From Antedon mediterranea (taxonomy: Eukaryota > Echinodermata > Crinoidea > Comatulida > Antedonidae): a stretch of DNA of 60,000 nt. This document shows, in pieces, positions 19,039-32,442 of the stretch (the stretch's first letter is position 1; every line of letters begins with the position of its first letter). Both the position numbers and the translations under genes were made by a program. The DNA lies in contig NC_092673.1 of assembly GCF_964355755.1 (NCBI RefSeq), positions 21,769,001 through 21,829,000 of the forward strand, written 5' to 3'. The notes under the pieces are model-generated. The model was not told the origin of the DNA and made no database searches. It worked only from the letters and a program-made list of their open reading frames with translations.

Positions 19039-19211
19039 TAATTAATAGATGTACAGTACTATGGAGGAATTCCTGCATGGTATACTGTATTTAATTACAA
19101 AATTATGTATATAAATGGTAGTTTTTATGTTATAGAATAGAAATACGCAGAAATATTTATATATTCTGTTTGTCACTCTACAAAACATGGTATTAAATAC
19201 AATTCTATCTA

Positions 19212-19375
19212 AAGCTCTGTCTACACTATCAAACTAGTTTGACAAAAAAATGATGATGTGCCCAAATATGGTAGTGATATGCCCATATATAGTAGTGATA
19301 TGACATCATCATGTCCATATATGGGCACAGCACATTTATTTTGTCACATAAGGTTTGATAGTGTAGGCAGAGCTT
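19212..19375. mobile_element. MITE family A, copy 2
   Basis: An intact 164-bp copy with TA on each side (19210-19211, 19376-19377) and both inverted ends. It lies downstream of the HTT stop. Confidence 0.92.
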
Positions 19376-19539
19376 TAAGTTTCATCGGTGAATCCAGGAA
19401 TAGGAAATAAAAGACTATCCTTCGACTTGAAGCACCATGGAAAACCAATCCTGGATCCGCCACTAAGTTTTAACTAATTAAAATAATAAATGAACTGTGA
19501 CAGGTCTTTAAAGATTGCACCACTTAAAATATCAATCTA

Positions 19540-19689
19540 AAGCCCTGTTGTCTACACTATCAAAAAAGTGTGATGTGCCCAAATGTGGTAGGGATATGCT
19601 TACATATGGTAGTGATACGACATCATTTCCATTATATGGACACACATATTTTGCCACATAAGGTTTGATACAGTAGTGTAGACAGAGCT
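19540..19689. mobile_element. MITE family A, copy 3
   Basis: A 150-bp copy flanked by TA, with ends AAGCCCTGTTGTCTACACTA and GACAGAGCT and a diverged core. Confidence 0.88.
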
Positions 19690-20151
19690 TAACTTAAAAT
19701 ATTTATTCATTAGGTATTTTAATGTAAAATTAGTATTGAATGATTAAAATACTAAATATATTTATATTTATCAATAAATGTGAGATTTAAATAAAAGTAA
19801 CAAAGACATTAAATGTCATAAGTACTGACAATCCAATTTTTATTTTTGATATATACATTGTGGATATATTATATATAATCATATACACATTACTATAAAT
19901 TAAACTTTCACCAAGAGCTAATAATATTAATAAAATATTTTACTGAATTGATTGTCAATAGTAGAAAAAAAAAATTATTTTTACTCAATATTTTTATATT
20001 CTAATAATAAATTCCCCAAAAACTGGATTGAACTTCGAATGTACAATAAAACAGAATCCTTATGTGGGTTTAATATTCCTAGGACTTGAAATAAAACCAT
20101 TTAATTGATATTCCTGATAAATAGAAATACTAAAATACTTTAGGTAGCCAG

Positions 20152-20385
20152 CCTTTCTGATGCAGGCTAGTAGATCAGCATATGGAGTATTCTATGTGCT
20201 ACAGGTTGGATTCCTTTTAAGATTGTTATCCCGTATTGAATGAGTCCTTTCTGATGCAGGCTAGTAGATCAGCATATGTGCTACAGGTTGGATTCCTTTT
20301 AAGATTGTTATCCAGTATTGAATGAGTCCTTTCTGATGCAGGCTAGTAGATCAGCATATGGAGTATTCTTATGTGCTACAGGCTG
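20152..20385 (-). repeat. Tandem repeat of the HTT C-terminal coding end and 3' UTR
   Basis: Three head-to-tail copies are present. The first, 20328-20385, is coding. Then come 20246-20327 (82 bp, lacking a 10-bp AGAATACTCC-type block) and 20152-20245 (94 bp). Each carries GCTGATCTACTAGCCTGCAT. The unit spans the end of the HTT coding exon, the stop codon and the first 3' UTR bases, so decoy copies of the C-terminal codons lie downstream of the stop. Confidence 0.92.
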
Positions 20386-23300
20386 GAATGTACTAACAAA
20401 AGCTCGTCTGCTTGATTCATCGTGAATCTGAAAAATAGCAATCAATTAACTGTATGAATAAAAACTAATTCACAATTAATATATATATATATTAAAAAAT
20501 GTTACTACCTCTATCACCAGGCCTATTCCGATTCCTATGCTCTATTAGTATTACAACTGTTATTTTTTATTTTATTTAACCAATCTTGGACTGTATGAAG
20601 ATTTAGGGTGTTGTAAATGTTAATTTGCGCTGTAAGAGGATGAGCTTTAAGAATGATGCAAAAGGCTTTATTTACAGTTGTACATAGATTTAATTTCATT
20701 AACCCGAATAATCATGTTGATCTGAGACACAAGGCCGTTTAAATGTCATAAGTAGGTGGTTTAATTAACCTACCTGATTCTGCAGAAAGTCCTTGGCAAC
20801 AATACAAAAATTCTCCCTATCTCTGAGTTCAAGCTTTCCCATACGACTCACAACATACGGCATACTGCAAACACTCAGTTAAGGAAACATGTTGAAAGAG
20901 GTTATGACAGAATTGAATACAAGAGAATAAAAGAGAGATATACAGAAAGAAGTTTAATTACTCATATAAGAAGAAAACAACAGAGAGATCATTAGCAGAG
21001 TACATAACCTGAAGAAACACAAAAACACAAAACTATCACAAAAATGTGTAGTGCCTATATATGGACATGATGATGTCATATCACTACCATATTTGAGCAT
21101 ATGACTACCATATTTGATAGTGTAGACAGAGCTTTAAGCTTTTAGATAATATAAGGATACAAGGCTCTTATCCACTGATTGATTGAAGCACTTATCAAAA
21201 AGCATGTTAGACTCCATACAGCCATTGCTATTGGTGTGCGTTGGGTAAAATTCGACAGGGACAGCAACACCCAATCTTGTACTAGTTGTGCTTGATCCCT
21301 TCTATGTAGATTCTCAAACACCTGCAATATATGCAAATTTGATAATTAAAAACGATAATAACGCTTGTCTTTCATATTCTCTATTTTATAATTGTAAAGT
21401 CATCATAAAATCATCAGTGGTGTTGGTAGTCTATGAGTGATGGTATGTCTATCTCATGAAATAGACTGTATAACATTCAATTTCTAGGAGTCATATCAGT
21501 TGTGATAACTGTATTCAAAGCTGAGTAGAGTGGCATGAAAACAATAGAGATTTTTCTTTAGGGACGGTATATGAAAGTACTCATTACTGGGCATATACTG
21601 TACAAAGTTCAATCTTTTGTATGAACTACTGTCTCCTTTCGTTTACCGCGAGCAGCGAAAGCTCTTCCAGCTCTAAACATAGCTTTAATGAAACATGACT
21701 ACCTTAAATACTACCATGGCGATGATCTGCGGATGAGGCTGCTGATTGGATAAGAATTCGCCTATCACTTTGTTCATTACATCTTGCGGAGGAAAGAAGT
21801 CGTGTAGGAATGCTGGAATAACCTTCGCTATAATCCGTGCCTCACATGGATAGCCTTTCCTAATTCTGTTGGGAAAAACAATTTCAAAACTAACAATAAA
21901 GTTCTAAATGTCAGAAAAAAAAAATCATTGCTTACATAGTTATAAATATCATATGTTATATATTATCATATACACCACAGGCACAGAACAAATTCTAAAC
22001 TGCCCGGTGATATACAGAAAATGTGAACGGCACTAGTCGCTTAATTGTATGCATGCACATCATAGATCAAATTGATATGCCCTCATCTTTTCAGTATTTT
22101 TATTCAATAAATATATATATATATATATATATGAATAAAAAAAGTCATTTCACATTACCTGTCAAAAAGTACAGTAACCCTCTCCATAGCAACTAACAAC
22201 CTTTCTGGATCCTGAAGTCCTAATTGGCCGGTTGATGCATCTGTTTGTTGGTGATCTTCTCCAGTGTACAAACAGGTCAACAATAATCCAAGTGCTGGGA
22301 TTGCATAGTGAGGGGAGGGTACACACAACCTGTACAAATTTGAAAAAAAAAAAACATTTATGATTATGAAATGTGAATGGTAATTTTACTACTCTGAATA
22401 CACTCCAGAGTTTAATCATTGTGTTTAATGTCAGGGCGTGTGTTGGACGTTGGATTACTGATTGTGAGGTTGTGGTTCGAATCCAACTCACGCCGCATTG
22501 CTTGTATCCTTAGGCAAGACACTTTACTTACATTTGCCTCTCTCCACCCAGTAGTAAAAATGGGTACCGATTAGATCAAGACACAACTTTGCGCTGATTA
22601 CTAGCTGCATTATTATGGGATGTTTGATCCAAAATATGACATTGAGAGCTTGTTTATATGCACTATATTAGAATGAACTAATATTATTTTTATTATTAAT
22701 TTGAAATAGGACAAACTCTCTCTACATATTCTTAGCACTTACCTTTCCATACTTAATTTTACCAAGATATCTGCAATGTGAGAGCTAGGTATTTGTGATA
22801 TAAGCAACCTTTCAAGGCCCTTCATTATGCACTGGTACACAGCAGGAGATATGGTGTCCTCATTCATAGATGCAAGTGAAACACATGTCTGAGCAAAAAA
22901 AGAAATATGTGTTTATAAATATATATTTTCTTTTGTGCGGTATAAAATTACCTTAATTTTTTTAAGGCATGTAAATTTAAATTGGGAATTACTGACTAAT
23001 AACTGGGCTGAATTGCGCACAGGTGTGAACGACACACACCACAACTTCTTACTCCCCTAAGGCTCGTGTCGAGTGCTGCCACCAAACGGTGCTCGTTCGC
23101 CTGTCCACAATGACGTGGGGCTGAATGAGAAGTGACTTGAACCTGTGAATATGTCATAATTATTCTTGAATGATATCTTATGAACATACCTGAATGACTT
23201 TTTTGATAAACTCTGAGCTTCCCAAATCCTCATTAAAATACTGGATGATATAGAAAGCTGTAGCAAGCATAACCAGTGTGTGGTGATCACTAATAATGGT

Positions 23301-26300
23301 TGTAGGATTACTGAGAAAAGAATCATAGTAAAATTTTAATTTTCCAACAGCAAAGACAACATACAGTATGCATCAGGCTATTACTTGTATTTGTATTTGT
23401 ATTTTGTATTAATATTTGTCCTCAGTGAGGAAATTCGGATTAGGCCCTCCACGGACCCACGGCAGCCAGCAGTGCAGCGCCTACCAGATTAGGCAATGAG
23501 AGTAAAGCATCTTGCCTAAGGATGCAATTAGTATGGTACAGATAACCTCGAACCCATGCCTATCACATGCTAGTCCGATATTACCATTACAAAATCACTC
23601 TCCAGTATATACAGCACCCGTCACGATTTCTAGACGGTCTCCCATCCAGAACGCAACCGGGCCCAACGTTGCTTAACTTCGGTGATCTGACGAGAACCGG
23701 TGTTTCAACGCAGTATGGCCGTATGTGATGACGATATGTGATGTCATATTGGAAAAGTAAATCAAATTTTGAACTTACACTGAAAGAGTACACAAATGTT
23801 TTGTAAGGTACTCTTCAACAACTGGTACAAAAATGTCAATATCTTCAATAGCCTCCGACTCAAGCAGATACAACACACCATAGAGGGCGCCTATTCTGCT
23901 TGGTAAATGCGCACTTTTTAACGTCACTTCAATCAACTTGCATACCTTCTCAGAAATGTCTTTTTCCTAAACAATTATATGGTTCGATAATACAGATTCA
24001 TTAGAAATTGGCAATTTATGATATATTTAAAATTTTTGAAAAAAAAAGATGAATATTAGTATAGTCAAGTATGGTTTGATTCGTCAAGGTCAAAGGTCAA
24101 AATGAATATACATTAGTTACCATTCCTAATATGGCAGCTGCTTTGCAAATTCCTGAGATGACATATTGTGTAACCAGTTCATCCTCTACTGGGTGGTTCT
24201 TATTCAACTCCAGTAAAGTATCAAACATCCATTCAAACTGAGCACGCTCAGTAAACACATCAGATATAGCTAAGACCTACAGAAAATTGATATCAAAGGA
24301 TAAACATGTAATTGACCGACATTATAAGGGCGTGTGGAGCAGTGTGTTGGACGTTGATTACTGATCATGAGATCGTGAGTTCCAATCCAACTCTTGCCAC
24401 ATTGCTTGTACAAATGGGTACCGGGTTAGATCAAGACACAACTTTGTGCTGATTACTAGCTGCATTATGGGAGTATGTTTCCATATGTGTTTGATCCCAA
24501 AAAATGGCTGTGGTAAATGTTCAGCGCATTGAGAGCTTGCTTATATGCGCTATATAAGAATGAACTATTATTATAACACCACCAGCTACTGGAGGTCAAC
24601 AATATTTATATACTCACTGATTTAACAGTTTCACAAAGCAACATGAGTGGCGTTCTTGGGTTAGCATTAGGTGATAGCCATTGGCCAAAAAGCTCTAGTA
24701 AGAACATCAAACAGGAATGTACATCCAAATTGCCCGGTAACTTCATTGGTGACCCAGATGTTCTGTTAGCTGGCTGTCCACTCTCAGAATGACCTTCATC
24801 ATCTAAGAATTTAGGTTGAAGGTCATTCAGAGCCCAGAACCCATAGACAGATATCTGTGTTAAAAAATGGATGTTTAATGTTGAGATATCGTATACACTA
24901 AAACATACACGAAAGGGACGTTAAGACGTTGGTCCCGTGTGCAACATGGCCAATGTGAATGTTAAAGAAGCAGTACTCTCTTTGAAACGAGTATGGGAGA
25001 GTCTCCTGGTGTCCCCTGACCAATTTACCACCAGAAAGACACCACCAGAAACAAATCTAAAGCCTTGTCTACACTATCAAACTTTATGTGAGAAAAAAAT
25101 GATGTGATGTGCCCATATATGGACATGATGACTTCATATCACTACCATATTTGGGCATATCACTACCACATTCGGGCACATCATCATTCTCCTTGTTAAC
25201 TAACCTGACCCAATCCAAAGACACCTCTAGTTTCTTCTCTCTCAGGATTTTCATTGTAAAGGTCACTAGGGTCGTTGCTCCGTTCACCGCTTAGACCATC
25301 CTTTAAGCCTCCATCAATTGTCATCATCATCTTAACCTCCTGCTCGATAATGTTCCGAAGGATCAAGAGTTTTTTGCCACGTGATGTCGAAAAGAGTTTA
25401 AGCTCTGCATTGCGTGGAATGTGTCTGTGTGTACTGTTGGCTGGGTTTCCAGGTTGAGGGCGCCGTAAACTGTTTGTAAGTAATGCTGTAATGTTTTTAA
25501 CAGCTAGACATGCACCTTGATTTCGCTCTATTTCCTCCTGTAAAAAAATATTTATTGTTATGAAGGCCACTTGGTTACTTTCTTTGTTTTTCAATTGCCA
25601 GCAATGGCAGTACAAACTAAACTAAATATTGGTTCATCCCTAAACTTGGAAAGAAAATGTTAAAATGTCTACAGTATACAAATAAGGAATATTTATGTGT
25701 TAAATAGGGGAGAATATTTCATTCAGAGTTGGAATATTGATATAATAATTATTGATAAATTATATAGTGAATGGAAAGTGCTGTACTTACTTCAGTAGCA
25801 ATATCCTCTACCATATCTGGACGACTAAGAACCCCTAAAAGTCCAGCCCATGTCTCTTCAAACTCTTGCCGTGTAGTCCACCCAATTGAGTTCACACGGA
25901 AGATGAATTCTCGTAGGACATCCTTCTCGTGCAAGAACTCAGCTGGCAATGCAGGTAGCTTGGTAATACCTTTTTGTAGTTGATCTGGATTCCATCCCAT
26001 TCTCCATACCAAAGGAGGTGTTTGAGCAAAGCTGATTACCAAGGGACATCTGGCTAGGCCTATGACTACATTCTTGAGAGGCTCCCTGAGGAATTGAGGT
26101 ATGCTGCAGAAGCCATCCCCATCAACATTTACCTGTAGTTCACCAACTAGGTAGGCTATCATATTGCACATGCTTATAGTTGTTTTAAAATCTTTGAAGA
26201 AAAAAACAAAACAAAAAAAATATTCTTCATGTAGCTCTAGGCTTTCTCATAAAGATGCATACTTGCTTATTAAGGGTGATAGTATTGTTGTCTTTAATGC

Positions 26301-29300
26301 TCTAGTGTCTGAATGAATATTTAAAAAAAAAACAAGCATACCTTCTGTGACCTCTGGTATCATTACTTCAGCAATGTCAAGTTGCTTTTCTTTGGCTGTA
26401 AACGAAAATAAATATTATAAATTCTAATTTGTTAATGATTATCCAAGAAATCATCTTTAAATTTTTTAAATTCACTCTCGTTATTTGGAGTCAGTTTTAT
26501 ACTAATAGTCTTGAAATATAATGTAAATTCATTAACAAAGAGAAAATAAACAAACTTGTTTAAAAGAAAACCAAGTATTCATACCTAGATTAAAAATCCT
26601 ATAGACACACTCTACAGACGAGTGGACAAATGAGAAGTTATCATCCAGACTAAACTCAGCAAATAACGTCACAGTCTGGAGGGTCAAGGCTAACGATTCT
26701 AATGCACACTGGATTAATTGTGAGGGCGGCAGAGAATTACAAATCAGAACCCTATAACATACAACCTGCAATAGAAAAGAAAAAATAAAAGTGAACCTAA
26801 ATTCTTTTATATGTATATATGATATCTACAGTTAATGATTACGACTTTTTAGTATAGTCCTAGGCGGCCTGGGATTAGGGATTATATTCAGATTGCAATA
26901 GCAGTTGATTTGACTAAAAACTTGCGTCTCAAATTAGAGGGGATTAAACTTGACCATATACGGTAGTTAGATTACTGTATTCCATTTTGTTTTGTTTGTT
27001 TTTTTATATATTTAGGCAAATTGCCAAGGATAACCATAAGCGAATTCATTTATTATCTTTGGAACCCTTGGATTGGTAGCCAAGCATCATACTGTACATT
27101 ACTGTATATTGTATATTATTCTGTATATATACAATTATATATTACAAATAAATTGATCCAACAAACCTCCAGAGATGTAACAACAAATCTACAAATATCC
27201 TTTGTTGCCTCTTGTGGTACTTGCAAATTAAGTTCCTTAAACGAGGCTAGAGATTGCACCAGAGCTGCAGACAGGTTACATAAGCGCCCTAACCAGCTTG
27301 AATCACGATATACAAATTCCATTTTAGCCTGGTAGTCTGTTTCAGCCCCTGACTGAGGCTGCCAGGTGATCTTTTGGTGTGGGCAGGGAAGTAGGTCTAC
27401 CAGGTTGTGAATTTGTATACTTAGTGTGGCCTGGGCAGCTTGCAGAATGCAGTGAGGCTCAATATTTACGTTGCCATTGGAGTCATGAGGAGTGGTCTTT
27501 TGCGTCAAAATTCTTTCTGTTATTTGATTTTGTGTTCGCGCCAAACCAAGAGAAATACAAGCTGGTAATATTGAGACATCAAAATCCTGTGAATTGGTCA
27601 AGTGAAAAAATAAGTAAAACATACACATATGTAAAAACGTAACATTATATTTCATTTTTATTTCTTACTCATCCAACAGTGAGCACAAACTCACCAATTA
27701 CAGGATGGATAATTTATTTTTTAGTTTATAGTTTAAAGTGCTAATATAAAGGTAAAGTCGAAACCTAAGCTAATGCTAACGGCCGTGGTGCCCATCTCCA
27801 TTTCCTTAGCGTTTGGGCCAGACTCCACTAAGTGTGTATGTTTGTGGGGGGTACGCCACTCCTCCCGCACAAACGAGTCTGATTTACCTTCCCAGTACTT
27901 TTCACATACCGGTACCCAATTCTATCACCTGGGTGGGGAGGAACAATGTGGATAAAGAATCTTGCTCAAGGACTCAACACTGCAGTGACCGAGCCGGGGC
28001 TTGAACCGACAACCTCTTGATTGCAAGTCCAATGCTCTAACCACTGCGCCACAGTGCTAAACTAAGTCTCATTTGAGGCTTAGGGAGTGGAGTTGAAAGA
28101 GCTGTGAGTTACAACCCTGGCACTAGGTCATGATAGAACCCTGGACCTTGGGATTGGAAGGCAAGCATGTTAACCACCAACTTCACTAAAAATTATTTTT
28201 TGGTTTAATTATATATATTCATTATTAATTCTCATCATGTTATGGAATGGATTATGCACTTGTCAATTGTATGACCCACTATACGATACCCGGGAGAGGT
28301 GCGTCACGGATGCATCATTTACAAATAACTATTGATGCAGGAGTACGTCAAAAAATCTAAATGGTACGTCACATCAATGTCTGTCACTTAACCACCCACC
28401 ATATCCTGAACAACATGGTCACAATGCATCATTGTTCTTTAAAATGGGTGCGTTGTTGTCACCTAAAGGTAAGTGACTTTTTTGACGCAGAATTGTGTCA
28501 TGCATGGTATTCATAAGGTATGATTCACATCGGACAAATGATGCACCTCTCCTGTATAATGGATCAAACAATTAACAAGTGTATTAAGATTTAAGAGAAA
28601 AAGCAATAAAATGAATAATACGGTCCCCGCTTTATATCTGACTTACCTCTGCCATCATAATTTCCAAGATATCTTGCTGTTGCAGATTAGCAAGTAGATG
28701 GGCAATGACATGAGCTGAAGGTGCAGAAAATGTTGAAGGAACAGATGATGCAGAAGACACTGTACTGCTAGTATACTCACATACCAGAGACAAAAACCAC
28801 TCCTAAGATCAATAAACAACGTAAATATGTCATAAACTTCAATCTACAACCGACGGACATCATGACCAGTTGATAAAGATCTCTGATAGAGATCAAAATG
28901 TTCCGAGTACTGTAAGTACTACAATTTTTTATATTTTATCCAAGAAAGAAATGTTGACATCCATTTATCATGTCTGTTAAGGACAAGACAAGAAAACAAG
29001 GTATAACAAAAACTATTATGTGAAAGATAGCAGAACTACTTCCTAAATATAACTAAACCTAACCTCTAAATAATCTCTCTTTCACTATAAAGTAAAAAGA
29101 AGTTGCTCATGGGATTCGAAACCACATACGACTACACAGACGGTTCAACATAAAGCATTTGCATTAGCGAATTGAAGTTAGCTCAATTCTTGCATCAAAT
29201 CTTATGGATAAATGACTAATGAATATTCATGTTTATTGTGTGACGTTTCATGAGGAGTCCCCAACTTATGTACGAAAAGAAATATTGCGAGCAGGCCGTC

Positions 29301-32300
29301 TGAACAGCTTTTTGTGTGTTTACATGTAAAACTAAATTTAACTTTGTATGCACCATACACTGTAAGCAACAACAAAAAATTTCCAAAGCTATAGCCAGTG
29401 GAGCAACTATGAAGTTTGCTCCTAAATGGAAGAAGAAGAAACAGAATTACTTAACTAACAGGAGGTACATAATTCAAATAGTTATGACACCACCTTGGAA
29501 TGTCACATTTTCAACACATTAGAATTATAAAATAATGTAAAGTAGTATTGTATTACCTACCTTATTTGGAATTGTGTTTGATAGTGTAGGCAGGTCTACT
29601 TGTTGAGTCGTAACTTGTTGAGTTGACTCGTTTAATAGTCTACTTTTTAGTTTTGCCATCAGTGATGTCAATCTTGCATGCCTGTAAATTTTTTTTTAAA
29701 TATCTAGTTACAAAACAGTTGATTGATGTGGAAAGAATGTCTTTTAATAAAGATTTAGAGTGATTTGCTAATATCGGAGAACAAAAACATAATAGGTTTG
29801 GTTTTACTGGAGTATGTAAATATAAATTGTTGAGAACATTCTTGTACAATATACATCAGAAATTAGAAACACAACATTAAAGTCCCATTACTTTTGTTTT
29901 TTTAGATCTAATTTAAGGTCACAAACTACATTTAATGTAAAAATAAATACTATATGGTTCGTCTTTAAACGGTTAAAAATGTGAAAATTAAGTTGATTCT
30001 AATAATTTAAGCGGCCCGCTATAAATGCCAAACATGCATTGCGCAGGGATTGATATTTTCGTTGTTCTTCTGTAATTCAGCCACTTATCAGTCGATCGAG
30101 AGGCCTAAACAAACGGAAGACTCGTAATTAATGCAGCAACGTCAGGATTATATTGTAACTAGCGTACAAACATGTTCGTACATTACTGCTGTTTCCAGCT
30201 AGGCCTAAAAAAATAAGCTAGGCTAGGCCTAAAGACCGTCCACGAGAGGACATTCACTGCAAGCTATCGAGGTAGTGCATTGTTTCTTTCTTTTTATCAT
30301 AATTTACCTTAAACATACATCTAAGACAAGGAATGACCATGGTTTAATGTTTTTAAAGAAATATATGCATTATTTTTACAAAATGTCAAAAATTGTAGGG
30401 AATGGGTCTTTAATAACCTGAAGTTGTTTAACAATTAACACATTACCGTTGAGAGAGCCTTGTTTTCTTCATTAATTCTTGAAGCTTGTTAAGTTCTTCA
30501 ATCGGCAGTTGGCTCTCACTAAGGTCAATGCCTTCCGCAAGTAACATCTCAACTCTCTGACAGGCAATCGTGTCACACGTCCTAGCTACAGACTTGTGGT
30601 GAGTTCTAAGGAACTTGTTGATGAGCAGAGAAAGAAGTTTGCCCGACTGGGTAAGGTGTATGGCTTCAATAGATTGTAGGGTTTTCTTTACAAGGTATGG
30701 GTTGTTATGATGTTTGAACTTCAGTTGTATTGCTTGGAGGAAAAGACCGCTCCCAGCTGCATTTCGATGAATAGCACTAAATGAAAATATCAATCAATTT
30801 CTCTTTATTTATCTCACAAAAAAAAACAGAACACATAACAAAAAATGAGTAAACAAGTTTAAAAAGATGAAAGGGACCTCAAGGAAACCCTAAGGTGATA
30901 GAAGGTCCACTAAAAAGTATATAGGTACATTTTAATTGGTCAGTGACATGCAGCAGCACCAATCATAACCCAATCATTGTAACACATTTTGTAACCGAGG
31001 ATGTATGTAGTCAATAGAGAATATTAGAAAAATATGACTGTAACATAATATAACATAATTCTTACCTAATAAAATCATGTACTGGTGGCTCATGGGATAG
31101 CTCAAGAATGTCATTTACATGGTTGACTATTAGCCACGTCATTGGTTCAACGTCCTCTTGATTCTCACACTATTGTCAAGGTAACGAACAAAATATTAGG
31201 AACACACTAGTTATTATTGGTGTACATTGTAATGTTATACAGTATTAAAGTAGATGATTTAAGGAATGAGTAAAGTTTTTTACAATAACTGAAGATAAAG
31301 TCGGAAATATTTAGAAACATAGAGTTAACAACTTCCAACTGATGAATTGGGAAACCCATATATGGACATGATATCTACCATATTTGAGAATATCACTACC
31401 ATATTTGGGCACATCACACTTGTTTTTGTCAAACTAGTTTGATAGTGTAAACAGAGCTTTAGACAACTTTTTGAAATAGACAAGATTAAGTCAAGGACCC
31501 ACTTTCTACAAAACCCTAAACGAAAAGATTAATTAATTAATTAAATTAAAACATTAAATACACCAGTCTAATCACTAAAGAACTTACCACATAGTCACAG
31601 TACAGCACCAGACCACCTCTGCGGACAATCTCTGAATGGCAGTGAGCCTTCTGGTGATCCAAATCCATCTCAAGGTTGTCCATACTGCCAGAGGACAGTG
31701 ATTTAGAGAGCGGCTGGCGTCGCTTTGTTTTTAATATTTCTGTCCACCACTCAGGCTCACTATAGTCGAGCAATAGGAGCACCTATATACAAGATTGGTA
31801 ATAAATAGTTAGACTACATTTACATTATAATACACTGACTGACAATATGGAGCATTCGACTGACTACCAAACTATGTCATGTTAGTTCATTGTGTACATG
31901 CAGGAATAGTGAGACGAGGGGCAGGTTTGATGATTTTTCTGTGCAGGCGACAACCGACGACACATTGATTGACTTCACCTAGGTCGGTTGTCGGCCCTCG
32001 TAAAGCGAAAGCTCCCTAATACTGTAGTATACGGTACTACAGTTATAGTGAAAAATTGAAGGAACAAAGTATAGTACTGCAGTAAATTAATGTTGATATA
32101 TCTCTTAAGCTTTGTCTACACTATCAAACTTGTGACAAAAAAATGTGATGTGCCCATATATGGACATGATGATGTCATATCACTACCATATCTGGGCACA
32201 TCACATATTTTTTGATAGTGTAGACAGTACATTACCTTGCACCATTGCAGAACAATTGTTGGATGAAACATGACAAGACTTAAGAATATAGTGTTGAGAT

Positions 32301-32407
32301 TGCTTAATGAATATTCTCCCTCAGAAGTTGCAGAGTGAATACATGTGATACATGCTGAACACACCTTGCGAAATGAACCTGTAAAACAAAAGAAGAATAT
32401 TACAATA

Positions 32408-32442
<35 letters not shown>

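Larger units (their letters stand above)
16354..20307. other. Convergent intergenic region between MORN4 and HTT
   Basis: No gene is seen. It contains a dispersed repeat at 16440-16560, a degenerate 5S-derived SINE at about 17440-17640, a foldback relative at 18215-18335, MITEs at 18858-19038, 19212-19375 and 19540-19689, and the repeated HTT 3' end at 20152-20307. The 3' UTRs and polyadenylation sites of both genes must lie here. I cannot place them reliably among the many AATAAA-like strings. Confidence 0.7.
20308..25537 (-). other. HTT: HTT exons 43-53: C-HEAT domain and C terminus
   Basis: Exons: 25205-25537, 24618-24854, 24121-24276, 23779-23966, 23190-23310, 22743-22888, 22159-22329, 21703-21865, 21161-21321, 20774-20864, 20308-20427 (about residues 2367-2994). 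Landmarks are [52 protein letters not shown] and [17 protein letters not shown]. The final exon encodes [11 protein letters not shown] and [16 protein letters not shown] before TAA; the last residues differ from the human tail. The exon-46 donor must be the second GT (GT|GTAAGT) for the phase to work. Confidence 0.95.
25791..32378 (-). other. HTT: HTT exons 33-42: bridge region and start of C-HEAT domain
   Basis: Exons: 32236-32378, 31588-31782, 31066-31169, 30447-30776, 29561-29681, 28647-28802, 27167-27586, 26585-26765, 26342-26395, 25791-26191 (about residues 1665-2366). Landmarks are [49 protein letters not shown] and [13 protein letters not shown]. Exon 42 starts after the AG at 26192-26193. 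The nearer AG before CATGTGC would give a stop, so it was rejected. Exon 37 is low-conservation linker and contains a MITE-like stretch. Confidence 0.93.

Noticed and set aside
23611-23723. A functional 5S rRNA gene
   Set aside because: Several substitutions in conserved positions and a fused SINE body and tail; not a tandem array unit.
25275-25457. Short plus-strand ORFs opposite HTT exons (also 43786-43989, 49272-49535)
   Set aside because: They are antisense shadows of confirmed HTT coding exons.
26172-26191. Nearer acceptor for HTT exon 42 just before CATGTGC
   Set aside because: Joining exon 41 (phase 1) there gives an immediate stop. The AG at 26192-26193 adds 20 nt and restores the frame.
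27990-28050. A functional tRNA gene
   Set aside because: The A- and B-box-like blocks continue into a SINE body, and the acceptor stem is not closed.
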